Positions 17,911 through 25,808 are shown, numbered from the stretch's first letter. The stretch: DNA of 64,000 bases from Mycolicibacterium hippocampi (GCF_010723735.1 NZ_BLLB01000002.1:1364001-1428000), one strand, 5' to 3'. Notes: generated from the letters alone by a model not told the origin. Program-made: numbers and translations.

Positions 17911-18741
17911 ATGCGCGTGGCTGTTCGGAGTGTCCTCGCGATGGGCGTAGTGGCTGCGAGCGTGGTTGTCGGGCCGGTGGATACCAGTAGCGCGGCAAGT
18001 TGGTCGCCGCAGCTCGATATTGCCGCTCTGTCCCCTGCGGAGGGCGCAGTGGTGGGTGTGGCGCATCCGCTGGTGATCACCTTCGACGGCCCGGTGGTCA
18101 ACCGGCGCGCGGCCGAACGAGCCTTGGACGTCACGTCTGAGCCACCGATGACAGGCAAGTTCGAGTGGGTCGAAAATACTGTCCTGCATTGGGTTCCAGA
18201 CCGCTTCTGGCCGGCACACAGCACGGTCAAGCTCGCGTTCGACAACTTGCCGACCAGGAACTTCGAGACAGGCCCGGCCGTCATCGGTGTCGCCGACCTC
18301 TCAGGACACACGTTCACCGTGACCGTCGACGGAAAGCCCCCCGAGGAGCTGCCGGCGCCACATCACCGGCCCAACTGGGGTCAGCCCGGGGTGTTCCCGG
18401 CTTCGATGGGCCGTCCGGAATACCCGACGCCGGTGGGGATCTACACCGTGTTGGCCAAGGAACGCGACATCGTGATGGATTCGAGCAGCGTCGGCATTCC
18501 CATCGACTCTGAAGACGGCTACCTGCTGGACGTGGAGTATGCCGTCCGGTTCACCCAGCGAGGGCTGTTCGTGCACTCCGCTCCGTGGGCTGTCAACCAA
18601 ATGGGATTCGAGAACACCAGCCACGGCTGTATCGGACTCAGCACCGAAGATGCCGAATGGTACTTGAACACCGTCAATGTCGGTGATCCGATCATCATCC
18701 GGGAGAACGCCGTCGAGGTTCCCCGGACTGTTTCCGGATAG
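17911..18741 (+). CDS. L,D-transpeptidase (YkuD domain), secreted
   Basis: This 276-residue exported protein has a signal peptide (MRVAVRSVLAMGVVAASVVVG, cleavage near AASW), an Ig-like Ldt domain and a C-terminal YkuD catalytic domain. The active-site motif is SHGC240IGLS, a variant of the usual SHGCxR/N. MGRPEYPTPVGIYTVL in the middle is typical. It would form 3-3 cross-links in peptidoglycan, the dominant link type in mycobacteria. ATG 17911 follows GGAGA; ATG 17899 is the main alternative. The gene has its own promoter region with an inverted repeat and a strong hairpin directly after its stop. Confidence 0.92.
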   Translation: MRVAVRSVLAMGVVAASVVVGPVDTSSAASWSPQLDIAALSPAEGAVVGVAHPLVITFDGPVVNRRAAERALDVTSEPPMTGKFEWVENTVLHWVPDRFWPAHSTVKLAFDNLPTRNFETGPAVIGVADLSGHTFTVTVDGKPPEELPAPHHRPNWGQPGVFPASMGRPEYPTPVGIYTVLAKERDIVMDSSSVGIPIDSEDGYLLDVEYAVRFTQRGLFVHSAPWAVNQMGFENTSHGCIGLSTEDAEWYLNTVNVGDPIIIRENAVEVPRTVSG

Positions 18742-18771
18742 CGCCGCCTGGGCGTTGCTCCGCCCGGGCGC
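18741..18771 (+). terminator. Hairpin terminator after the L,D-transpeptidase gene
   Basis: A GC-rich stem (GCGCC...CCTGGGCG against CGCCCGGGCGC) with a 6-base loop begins at the last base of the ldt stop codon. There is no long U-tract, as is usual for mycobacterial intrinsic terminators. Confidence 0.55.
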
Positions 18772-18894
18772 TTCCCGTGAGTAGGCCCTAGCCGTTTCCT
18801 TTGGCGTCGTTTCCTTTGGCCGCCCGAATTTGTTGTGCCGCTTTGGCATGCCGCCGGGTTCCGACCCACTTGAGACGCGGCACGGTCATACACT

Positions 18895-18927
18895 GACGGC
18901 CCGCCCCCTGGTCGGGGACGGGCCGTC
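18895..18927. terminator. Strong GC hairpin, terminator of the proline-rich gene
   Basis: The arms GACGGCCCGCCCCC and GGGGACGGGCCGTC pair over 14 positions with one mismatch around a 5-base loop. It lies 20 bases beyond the stop of the minus-strand proline-rich gene, between convergent transcription units, so it may act in both directions. Confidence 0.7.
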
Positions 18928-18947
18928 GGCGGTGTTTCAGATCTCGG

Positions 18948-19478
18948 CTACGCTCCGGGGCCGGGCGTGATCGGTTGCCCTGGTACCGGCGCGCCAGTCG
19001 GCGCCGGTCCCGTCGAATCTCCCTTTCCGGCAAGGCCACCCATGGTGGACATCGGAAGGCCGCCCGCCACAGGAGCTGCGGCCGGGATCAGAGGCGCCAC
19101 CGGCGGAGCCAACGGCGGAACCACCGGGGGTGGCGCCAGAGGCGGTACCACCGGCGGCGGTGCCAGAGGCGGCACGACCGGCGGGATCGGCGGCGGTGCC
19201 AGAGGTGGCACGATCGGCGGAACGACCGGGGGTGGCGCCAACGGCGGCACAACCGGGGGTGGTGCCAGTGGTCCTGGCAACGCCATTGGAACACCGGACA
19301 TTTCAGAGATCGGCGCGCAGGCCACCGCCCCGGCCGCGGGGACTTCACCCGCCGAGGTCTGGAGGCACTCGTACCCACCGGCTTGCGCGACGCCAGGGCT
19401 CAATGCCAAGGCGATGCCGCACAGGCCGGCACCGACGGCAGTCACTCTGATGCTGAGTCGATCAAAGACCGCCATCAT
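18948..19478 (-). CDS. Secreted proline-rich repeat protein
   Basis: This 176-residue protein has a signal peptide (LSIRVTAVGAGLCGIALALSPGVAQA), a short Cys-containing segment with C38 and C53, and a low-complexity region built of PLAPPPVVP-type units (about residues 68-132). It ends in an Ala/Gly/Pro-rich tail. It resembles exported mycobacterial proline-rich proteins thought to lie in the cell envelope; no enzymatic motif exists. AAGGAG sits 7 bases before the first of two ATGs. The neighbours on both sides are secreted proteins as well. The molecular role is unknown. Confidence 0.8.
   Translation of the reverse strand: MMAVFDRLSIRVTAVGAGLCGIALALSPGVAQAGGYECLQTSAGEVPAAGAVACAPISEMSGVPMALPGPLAPPPVVPPLAPPPVVPPIVPPLAPPPIPPVVPPLAPPPVVPPLAPPPVVPPLAPPVAPLIPAAAPVAGGLPMSTMGGLAGKGDSTGPAPTGAPVPGQPITPGPGA
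19085..19275. repeat. Degenerate direct repeats encoding PLAPPPVVP units
   Basis: GC-rich units such as GGCGGAACCACCGGGGGTGG-like blocks of 24 to 27 bases recur about seven times inside the proline-rich gene, with small variations. They translate on the minus strand into PLAPPPVVP and PPIVPPLAP units. Unit number probably varies between strains. Confidence 0.7.
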
Positions 19479-19730
19479 CTACCAACTCCTTCATTCACTC
19501 TCCAAGGATCTTTCGTTCCCCTCGGAACGACGTCGTCAATTTATCCCCACGCGCACCAGGGGCGGAACACGCCGCACCATGCCGTTTCCGAATGGTGATG
19601 TTGGGTATGGGTTGACATCTGTTCGTGTCGGAAACCCGTTGCAAAAGAGATGATTTCGGTACTGATGCGTGTCCGTTTCTCAGCCGGACCGCTACCTGCT
19701 CCGCGTGGAACGACCTGGGCGGTGCGGATC
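19479..19730. other. Intergenic region between proline-rich and CAP genes
   Basis: These 252 bases have no convincing gene. They hold the ribosome-binding site of the proline-rich gene (AAGGAG), a hairpin TCGTTCC-CCTC-GGAACGA at 19513-19530 that would lie in its 5' leader, and a plus-strand TTGACA (19612-19617) with no clear -10 partner. Confidence 0.5.
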
Positions 19731-20213
19731 CTACGGACCTGCGAAGTCGCCGACAGCGGTCATCGTGCGGCCGTCGGAGGCAGTGGCGAACCCTCCTGCG
19801 GTGAACCCGCAGTTCAGGATGATCGCCCGGTGTCCAGGACTTTGCATCCAGAAGTCGAGCGCACCGTCCGCAGTCGCAGCGGACCCGGTGGCCCAGTACA
19901 CGATCTCACCGGTGGAGCCCAGAGCGCCATAGCCTGCGTCCGCCATGCGCGCCCGGGGCGACGAACCGTCCGAGCCGGTATGGCTGTACGCCTTGTTCTG
20001 TAACATGTCGTTGGCGTGCCGCTGAGCCGCCGCCGTCAGCCGCGCATCCTCGCCGATCGTCCCGCATGCCTGACGAAGCTGATTGACGCCGACGTATATC
20101 CCGGCCGCCCGGCCGTCTGCCTGCGCCGTGAAGTCTCCGGCGGAGGCGTCGAGCGCCGTGGTGAGGACAGCGCACATTGCCAGAATGCCGACGACCTTGG
20201 CTTTCACCATCAT
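19731..20213 (-). CDS. Secreted CAP (SCP/PR-1) domain protein
   Basis: This 160-residue protein has a signal peptide (MMVKAKVVGILAMCAVLTTALDASA) followed by a CAP domain. Visible are VNQLRQACG, LTAAAQRHANDML, the AYSHTGSDG block and FWMQSPGHRAIIL, which carry the His/Glu-type cavity residues of bacterial SCP domains. Bacterial CAP proteins are extracellular and of largely unknown activity. I chose ATG 20213 with AAGAGG upstream; the longer frame adds only 10 residues before the signal peptide. It stands alone with 92 bases upstream that contain no gene. Confidence 0.88.
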   Translation of the reverse strand: MMVKAKVVGILAMCAVLTTALDASAGDFTAQADGRAAGIYVGVNQLRQACGTIGEDARLTAAAQRHANDMLQNKAYSHTGSDGSSPRARMADAGYGALGSTGEIVYWATGSAATADGALDFWMQSPGHRAIILNCGFTAGGFATASDGRTMTAVGDFAGP

Positions 20214-20305
20214 GTTGCCTCTTGCCGTGCCTGCAGTTACCAATGGTGTAGTCGTGACGCTACGGGAAACTGTTACACGAAAGACATCAAATCGTGTCGG
20301 CTGGT

Positions 20306-21169
20306 CTATCCCGGTCCGGAACCTTCGACCACGCCTTGCGCGGCTTGCGCACGCTGTTCATAGCCCTGCCGCTTCGTGTTGTCGAACTCGAGGAACACGT
20401 TGTCCAGGCCGAGCTTCCTGTTCATCCAGCGACGTCCGCGCGGACCCAGCATCTGGGCGGCTTGGGCGGTGAACCGCAGGAACGGCGGCACCGAGACGTG
20501 GGTCTTCGGCTTGTCGAGGGTTTTGACGATGGCGGCCGCGATGTCCTCGGGCTCGACGGGTTTGGTGCCCGGCGTCTCTCTGGTACCGGAGATCAGCTCG
20601 GTGTTCGTGAACGGCGGCATCACCACCGACACGTGCACACCGTGTGGCGCCATCTCATCAGCCAGCGCCGCGGACAGCCCGACCACGCCGAACTTGGCGC
20701 CGACGTAGACGACCTGGCCGGGAACCGGGATCACCCCTGACAGGGAAGCGATGTTGATGATGTGGCCGCGCCCGCGGGAGACCATGCCGGGCAGCACCAA
20801 CTGGCACCCGGCGATGACGCCGTAGAGGTTGACCTCGATCGAAGAGCGGATCGACCCTTCGGACTGCTCCAGGAAGGGGCCGATCGGCATCACGCCGGCG
20901 TTGTTGATCAGCACGTCGATGTGGCCGCCGCCGTCGGTGCGGGCTTTGTCCAGGAACGTCGCGAACGACTCCCGGTCCGTCACGTCGAGCGGGTAGCCCG
21001 AGACCGACCCGAGCTTGGTCAGCTGGGCGACCGCGGACTCCTGAAGTGCCACGTCACGGTCACCGATGACGACACGAGCACCCCGCTTGAGCAGCGCTGT
21101 CGCGGTCGCATATCCGATGCCCCGGGCGGCGCCGGTGATGGCGATGGTCTTGCCGCGGATGTTGTCCAT
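20306..21169 (-). CDS. Short-chain dehydrogenase/reductase
   Basis: This 287-residue classical SDR has the NAD(P)-binding TGAARGIG near the N-terminus, NNAG after strand 4, and the catalytic Ser...Tyr-x3-Lys (NIASLSG..., YVGAK). A C-terminal extension of about 50 residues resembles mycobacterial SDRs acting on lipids or steroids; the substrate is unknown. ATG 21169 gives a normal start. A TTG 24 bases earlier coincides with a TTGACA that is more likely the promoter -35, next to the palindrome ACACGTGT (21183-21190). Confidence 0.9.
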   Translation of the reverse strand: MDNIRGKTIAITGAARGIGYATATALLKRGARVVIGDRDVALQESAVAQLTKLGSVSGYPLDVTDRESFATFLDKARTDGGGHIDVLINNAGVMPIGPFLEQSEGSIRSSIEVNLYGVIAGCQLVLPGMVSRGRGHIINIASLSGVIPVPGQVVYVGAKFGVVGLSAALADEMAPHGVHVSVVMPPFTNTELISGTRETPGTKPVEPEDIAAAIVKTLDKPKTHVSVPPFLRFTAQAAQMLGPRGRRWMNRKLGLDNVFLEFDNTKRQGYEQRAQAAQGVVEGSGPG

Positions 21170-21212
21170 GCGGCGAAACTTTACACGTGTCAAGTTTTCC
21201 GCGGAAGTCCCC

Positions 21213-21890
21213 TCACTCGACGACGTCGGCGGTCGCCGGGCCGAACAGAAACAGGTGGTCGAGTACCGGCGTAGGGTCGCTCGACCAGTTCATCGCGGCA
21301 AGCTGAGCACGACTACGACGTCCTGTCCGCCATCGGAGCGCTTCGAACAGCGTGGTCTGCAGTCGGATCTCGGTTCCGTCGACGGGGCCGCTGCGGTACT
21401 CACCGTCTTCCACGACGATCCGCAGTGGCAGCGGCGGGCGCAGCAGCGTGAGCAGTCGGTCGGCGGTCCAGTGCACCGACTCGGCATCCCGGGCGCCCGG
21501 TCGTCCGATCGCGCTGCGGATGTCGTGTTCGTGGCATGCGATATCTCCGAGCGGCGGTTCGAGGCCGGCGGTCGAGGCCAGTTCTCGGAGTTGAGATGTG
21601 GCATCGGACCAGATTGCGAGGATCTCGGCCTCGTCGCGGCTTCGGAAACGGGCGACGTGCTCGGCCGTCTCCTCGTCGGTCGGCGCGCCGGACAGTCGCC
21701 CGTCCGCCCAATCCTGTGCGACCGCGGTCATGTGCGAGACCACGTCGCGCACCGACCAACCGGGGCACGCCGGAACCTGGCGCTGCCAGATGGCGGGCGG
21801 CGCGCCGGCCAGCAGGTCGGTGATCCGCATCCGGGTGTCCTGGTAGAGATCGGCGATCTCTCGGACGTCACGAGGCGGCACAGTGACCAC
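21213..21890 (-). CDS. Maleylpyruvate isomerase/DinB-like mycothiol-dependent family protein
   Basis: This 225-residue protein has the N-terminal DinB-type four-helix domain: VPACPGWSVRDVVSHMT, including the metal-ligand His, and a later ACHEHDIRSAIGRPG with H-x3-D/H ligands. It matches the maleylpyruvate isomerase N-terminal/TIGR03083 family, which uses mycothiol in actinobacteria. The exact reaction is unknown. Its start overlaps the end of the DUF899 gene by 23 bases, so it is probably the second gene of that operon. Confidence 0.85.
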   Translation of the reverse strand: MVTVPPRDVREIADLYQDTRMRITDLLAGAPPAIWQRQVPACPGWSVRDVVSHMTAVAQDWADGRLSGAPTDEETAEHVARFRSRDEAEILAIWSDATSQLRELASTAGLEPPLGDIACHEHDIRSAIGRPGARDAESVHWTADRLLTLLRPPLPLRIVVEDGEYRSGPVDGTEIRLQTTLFEALRWRTGRRSRAQLAAMNWSSDPTPVLDHLFLFGPATADVVE

Positions 21891-22587
21891 ACTCCCGGGT
21901 CTCGCCGTAGGTGTCGTGCCAACTCCACCACTCGTAGGGTGCGGACTGCGGGTAGCCCGGCGGCGAGTCCTCCCAGCTTTCCTGTCGTCCCAGCGCAGTC
22001 ATGTCGAGGAAGTTGAACGTGTTGACGAACGCTTCGTCGCCGCGGTTGTTGGTGAAGTACGTGCGGAACACCCGGTCCTGGCCGTCGACCTGCCAGCGGA
22101 TGAATGCGTTGGTGCCGTGCCACTTGTCGACGTCGAAGTCGACGTCGAAAGCGCTGCCTTCATCGGGAAGCATTGTGTACCAGGGGATGTCCCAGCCCAT
22201 CCGGGCTTTGATCCGCGCCAGGTCGGGCTGTGTCCCGCGGGAGGTGTAGACGAGGGTGGTGTCCCGAGCGTTGAGGTGGGCGAGGTTGCCGATGTGGTCG
22301 GCCATCAAAGAGCAACCGACACAACCGTGTTCGGGCCAGCCGTCCACACCGGGGTCCATGAAGGCGCGGTAAACGATCAGTTGGCGACGACCGTCGAACA
22401 AGTCGAGCAGGCTCACGTGCCCGCCGGGACCGTCGAAGCGATAGTCCTTGTCGACCGGCGTCCAGGGCATTCGACGGCGCTTGGCGGCCAGCGCGTCGCG
22501 AGCCCGCGTGAAGGCCTTCTCGTCAGTCAGCATGTCCGCGAGCGCCGATTCCCACTGCTGCAGGGAAACGATCTCGGGTGTCTCCAT
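21868..22587 (-). CDS. DUF899 thioredoxin-like family protein
   Basis: This 239-residue protein has the DUF899 hallmarks: YRFDGPGGHVSLLDLFDGRRQLIVYRAFM, then WPEHGCVGCSLMAD and later GWDIPWYT. The family has a thioredoxin-like fold with a CxxC-like pair (C-V-G-C), suggesting a redox role that has not been shown. ATG 22587 follows GAGGGAGA; upstream frame sequence overlaps the divergent regulator region. It is divergent from an ArsR/SRPBCC pair and is a likely target of that ArsR protein. Confidence 0.85.
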   Translation of the reverse strand: METPEIVSLQQWESALADMLTDEKAFTRARDALAAKRRRMPWTPVDKDYRFDGPGGHVSLLDLFDGRRQLIVYRAFMDPGVDGWPEHGCVGCSLMADHIGNLAHLNARDTTLVYTSRGTQPDLARIKARMGWDIPWYTMLPDEGSAFDVDFDVDKWHGTNAFIRWQVDGQDRVFRTYFTNNRGDEAFVNTFNFLDMTALGRQESWEDSPPGYPQSAPYEWWSWHDTYGETRECGHCAAS

Positions 22588-22665
22588 GGATTCTCCCTCG
22601 GGCTTGACATTAAACAAAGTAGTTGAACGTTGAGGACTCCAGCAGACCACGGCGAGCGGCTATAG

Positions 22666-22681
22666 TCAACAGAATGGTTGA
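22666..22681. promoter_or_regulatory. ArsR-type operator overlapping the arsR start
   Basis: TCAAC-N6-GTTGA is a perfect 5-base inverted repeat spanning the arsR ATG at 22674. A related GTTGAACGTTGA is 45 bases to the left, nearer the DUF899 start. TCAAC/GTTGA half-sites are common for ArsR proteins paired with SRPBCC genes. The role is inferred. Confidence 0.5.
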
Positions 22682-23006
22682 AGATCCGCTGTTGGACCGT
22701 GCGTACGCCGCACTGGCCGATCCCACCCGCCGGTGGCTGCTGGAGACTCTCCGCGAGGGTGATGCGCGCATCACCGATCTGGCCGCGCCGCTGCCGATGA
22801 CGTTCGCGGGGGTGTCGCGTCACGTCGGTGTGCTCGAGTCCGCCGGCCTCGTCCGGCGCGAAGTGCGCGGCCGCGAGCACTGGTTGTCTGCGCGGCCGGA
22901 TGGTCTCAAATCTGCGCAGCATTGGATCGACGAGCAGACGGACTTCTGGTCCGCCCGCGCGGACGCGCTGTCGGAGCGGCTGCGCAAGAAGGGGCGTGGC
23001 CGGTGA
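22674..23006 (+). CDS. ArsR family winged-helix regulator
   Basis: This 110-residue protein has a winged helix-turn-helix: ALADPTRRWLLETLREGDARITDLAAPLPMTFAGVSRHVGVLESAGLV in two adjoining parts, the standard ArsR core. No metal-binding CxC motif is present, so it belongs to the non-metal subgroup found beside SRPBCC genes. ATG 22674 lies in a palindrome, implying autoregulation. Its stop overlaps the next start by four bases. Confidence 0.92.
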   Translation: MVEDPLLDRAYAALADPTRRWLLETLREGDARITDLAAPLPMTFAGVSRHVGVLESAGLVRREVRGREHWLSARPDGLKSAQHWIDEQTDFWSARADALSERLRKKGRGR

Positions 23007-23440
23007 CCAGCCCGCCCGTGGTCCGGGTGCAGCGGGTGATGCCTGCGAGGCCCGAGGAGGTCTTCGACGAATGGCTGGACCCCGAGGCGTTGGCGGACTG
23101 GATGTGTCCGCGGCCGGTGAGGTGTGTCGCGATCACCGTCGAACCGCATGTCGGGGGCCGCGTCCGGTTCGACGTCGACGACTCGGGCTCGCTGGTGCTG
23201 ATCACCGGCCAGTTCCTCGACATCGATCGGCCGCGCCTGTTGCGCTTCACCTGGAGTCACTCGGGGTGGACGGATCCGACGGTGACGAGCGTCGTCAACG
23301 TCGCGTTCGAGCCCTTCGGCGAGGATCAGACCCTGATGTCGATCGAGCACTCGCTGCTGCCGCCGGAGGCGATCGAGGATCACGACCTCGGGTGGACGGC
23401 CACCGCCGATCAGCTGATGGCCCTGCTGCCGCGGCGCTGA
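23003..23440 (+). CDS. SRPBCC (AHSA1-like) family protein
   Basis: This 145-residue protein has the START/Bet v1-like fold of the AHSA1 subfamily: RVMPARPEEVFDEWLDPEALADWM at the N-terminus and a C-terminal helix GWTATADQLMALL. Such proteins bind hydrophobic ligands. GTG 23003 overlaps the arsR stop (GTGA). This gene pair recurs in actinobacteria and here faces DUF899 and DinB-like genes across a shared operator. Confidence 0.88.
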   Translation: MTSPPVVRVQRVMPARPEEVFDEWLDPEALADWMCPRPVRCVAITVEPHVGGRVRFDVDDSGSLVLITGQFLDIDRPRLLRFTWSHSGWTDPTVTSVVNVAFEPFGEDQTLMSIEHSLLPPEAIEDHDLGWTATADQLMALLPRR

Positions 23441-23485
23441 TGTGGCACATCCGATCTGTCACTGCCTGGCGGTAAAATCGAACAC

Positions 23486-25255
23486 ATGTTCGATGGTTCG
23501 TTGGTGGGGCCGGATCAGCTCACCGGTCTCAGTGACGCCGCGCTGGCCCAGGCCGCGGCAGGCTGGGCGAGCGCTTCGGCGGCGGCCGAGGCCCGCAAGC
23601 TGGCGGTGATCGCCGAGATCGAACGCCGCGCCCGGGCCGCTCAACAGCATCCGAACTGGGTCGTCGATGACCTCGATGCCGCAGCGGCCGGGTTGTCGTG
23701 TGCCCTGACGATCAGCCACGGCCGGGCGTTGGGCCAGATCGGGCTGGCGGTCACGCTGCGCGACCGGCTACCCAAAGTCGGGGCCCGGTTCCTGGCCGGG
23801 CAGATCAGCGCGGCGATGATCGCCACCATCTCCTGGCGCACCTACCTGGTGTGCGACCCGGCAGCGCTGGCCCGCATCGACACCGAGATCGCCGAGCACG
23901 CCCCGGCCTGGGGCCGGCTGTCGCAGTACAAACTGGAAAAAGCCATCGACTTCTGGGTCGAACGCCATGACCCCGACGCGGTGCGCCGGGTCCGCAACGG
24001 GGTCCGCGGACGCGACTTCGTCATCGGCGACCGCGACGACGCCACCGGCACCACCAGCGTGCACGGACGGCTCACCAGCACCGACGCCGCGCTACTCGAA
24101 CAGCGCCTGGCCGCGATGATCGCCACCGTGTGTGACGACGATCCCCGCACCCTGGCCCAACGCCGCGCCGATGCCCTCGGCGCGATCGCCGCCCACGCCA
24201 CCACGCTGGCCTGCCGCTGCGACAACCCCGGATGCGCCGCCCAAACCGACGACGGCCGCGCCAGCAACTTCGTCGTCCACGTCTTCACCGACACAGACAC
24301 CCTCAACGACACCCTCAACGACACCCTCAACGACACCCTCAACGACACCCTCAACGACACCCTCAACGACACCCTGGACCCGACACTGCACGGCCCCGAC
24401 GACCCGCCACCCCATTCAGCGCAGGCAGCGGCCAAGCCCGCCGAATCGCCCGCGCCCACGCCCGCCGAGCCGGCTGCGTCACCCGAGCCGACAGTCGCGA
24501 AGCCCGCCGCCGAGTCGAAGCCCGAGTCAACACCGCCCACGTCGGGTCGACCGGCGCGGCGGCGCCGCAAAGCCGCGCTGATCCCCGGCTCCAACGCCGC
24601 GATCGTGCCCCCGGCACTGCTGGCCGACCTGATCCACCACGGCGCCAAAATCCGCTTCGTCACCACCCCCGACCCCTGCGGCGAAGACCGCTACCGACCC
24701 TCGACCGCACTGGCCGACTTCATCCGCACCCGCGACCTGACCTGCCGCTTCCCCGGCTGCGACCGCCCCGCCACCCACGCCGACATCGACCACACCCGAC
24801 CCTGGCCCACCGGACCCACCCACCCCACCAACTGCAAGTGCTACTGCCGGCTACACCACCTGATCAAAACCTTCTGGACCGGCTGGCGCGACACCCAACA
24901 CCCCGACGGCACCCTGGCCATCACCACCCCGTCGGGCCTGACCTACACCACCAAACCCTTCACCGCACTGCTGTTCCCCCACTGGAACACCACCACCCCA
25001 CCACCACCGCGACCACCCGGACCACCCACACCGACCGGACCCGGCCGGCACCTCAAGATGCCCACCCGCCGCCGCACCCGCACCCAAACCCGCACCGCCC
25101 GCATCACCGCCGAACGAAAACTCAACGCCACTCAACGCGCGCTGGAAAACGCACCAATCACACCGACCCCACCACCGGGCCACCACTACCCCGACTACCA
25201 ATTCCACCCCGCCGACCACACCCCCGACTACGGCGACGACCCACCACCCTTCTGA
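23486..25255 (+). CDS. 13E12 repeat family protein: DUF222 plus HNH endonuclease domain
   Basis: This 589-residue protein has an N-terminal DUF222 domain (about 1-250), a low-complexity middle and a C-terminal HNH nuclease domain. The HNH part reads LTCRFPGCDRPATHADIDHTRPW ... N-C-K-C-Y-C-R-LHH in pieces, with Cys zinc ligands and the catalytic His. Members of this mycobacterial multi-copy family are suspected mobile or selfish elements. A six-fold DTLN repeat (residues 271-294) and a Pro/Ala-rich stretch lie between the domains. The 3' third is very rich in CCACC codons. No transposase or intein motif is visible. A 13E12 gene (Rv0393) also follows metZ in M. tuberculosis. Confidence 0.92.
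   Translation: MFDGSLVGPDQLTGLSDAALAQAAAGWASASAAAEARKLAVIAEIERRARAAQQHPNWVVDDLDAAAAGLSCALTISHGRALGQIGLAVTLRDRLPKVGARFLAGQISAAMIATISWRTYLVCDPAALARIDTEIAEHAPAWGRLSQYKLEKAIDFWVERHDPDAVRRVRNGVRGRDFVIGDRDDATGTTSVHGRLTSTDAALLEQRLAAMIATVCDDDPRTLAQRRADALGAIAAHATTLACRCDNPGCAAQTDDGRASNFVVHVFTDTDTLNDTLNDTLNDTLNDTLNDTLNDTLDPTLHGPDDPPPHSAQAAAKPAESPAPTPAEPAASPEPTVAKPAAESKPESTPPTSGRPARRRRKAALIPGSNAAIVPPALLADLIHHGAKIRFVTTPDPCGEDRYRPSTALADFIRTRDLTCRFPGCDRPATHADIDHTRPWPTGPTHPTNCKCYCRLHHLIKTFWTGWRDTQHPDGTLAITTPSGLTYTTKPFTALLFPHWNTTTPPPPRPPGPPTPTGPGRHLKMPTRRRTRTQTRTARITAERKLNATQRALENAPITPTPPPGHHYPDYQFHPADHTPDYGDDPPPF
24296..24379 (+). repeat. 12-bp tandem repeat, six exact copies plus one variant
   Basis: The unit GACACCCTCAAC is repeated six times without change (24296-24367), followed by GACACCCTGGAC. 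Each unit encodes Asp-Thr-Leu-Asn in the linker of the 13E12 protein. The length is a multiple of three, so copy-number change keeps the frame. Confidence 0.97.
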
Positions 25256-25285
25256 CGGAATGAGGCACGGCGGCATGCGTTAGAC

Positions 25286-25798
25286 ATGAGCGTGATGTCC
25301 ACACCTGCCGTCGGTGATCTGCGCTTCGTGGCGGTCGCCCAGGATGACCCGCTCGCGGTGCCGTTGATCGATGAGCTCGCGATCGAGTACGCCGACCGGT
25401 ACGGGGGCGCACGGGACAAAGTCCACGCGTGGTTGCGCGGATATCCCAGCGCGGAATTCGAAGCACCGAGCGGTGGCCTGCTGATCGGCCTGCTCGACGG
25501 TCAACCCGTCACCGGCGGGGCGTTCCGCCGGTTCGACGCCGCAACGGCCGAGCTCAAACGGATCTGGACCGACAGTCGCCACCGTCGCCGCGGACATGCA
25601 CGTGCCCTGGTAGCCCGACTGGAAGACGACATCGCCGCCCGCGGCTACACGCGGATCTACCTCACGACCGGTGATCGGCAACCCGAAGCCGAGGCGCTGT
25701 ACCTGTCGATGGGCTACACGCGGTTGGCCGAACCGTTGCCCGCCGAGGGTGAGGTCTACCCGATCGCATTCACCAAGGCGTTGCCGCTCGACCTATAG
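25286..25798 (+). CDS. GNAT family N-acetyltransferase
   Basis: This 170-residue protein has the acetyl-CoA pyrophosphate-binding motif A, RRRGHARALVARLE (R/Q-x2-G-x-A form), preceded by the LKRIWTDSRH strand and followed by YLTTGDRQPEAEALYLSMGYTRL, the usual C-terminal GNAT block. Substrate unknown. ATG 25286 is chosen; ATG 25295 would shorten it by three residues. It is transcribed with the small membrane protein 10 bases downstream. Confidence 0.9.
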   Translation: MSVMSTPAVGDLRFVAVAQDDPLAVPLIDELAIEYADRYGGARDKVHAWLRGYPSAEFEAPSGGLLIGLLDGQPVTGGAFRRFDAATAELKRIWTDSRHRRRGHARALVARLEDDIAARGYTRIYLTTGDRQPEAEALYLSMGYTRLAEPLPAEGEVYPIAFTKALPLDL

Positions 25799-25808
25799 GC
25801 TTGCGAAC

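Noticed and set aside
18741..18927. tRNA or other structured RNA in this gap
   Set aside because: The two strong hairpins do not form a cloverleaf and are explained as terminators of the flanking convergent genes.
20306..21193. SDR start at TTG 21193
   Set aside because: The eight added residues are not SDR-like and the TTG coincides with a TTGACA promoter hexamer; ATG 21169 is better.
24092..24415. Minus-strand frame with GVVEGVVEG repeats
   Set aside because: It is the reverse translation of the DTLN repeat, without start signals or domains; the repeat belongs to the plus-strand 13E12 protein.
24232..25263. Second frame of 343 residues in the 13E12 gene
   Set aside because: It is an out-of-frame shadow made of RHPQ repeats from the 12-bp unit and CCACC codons.
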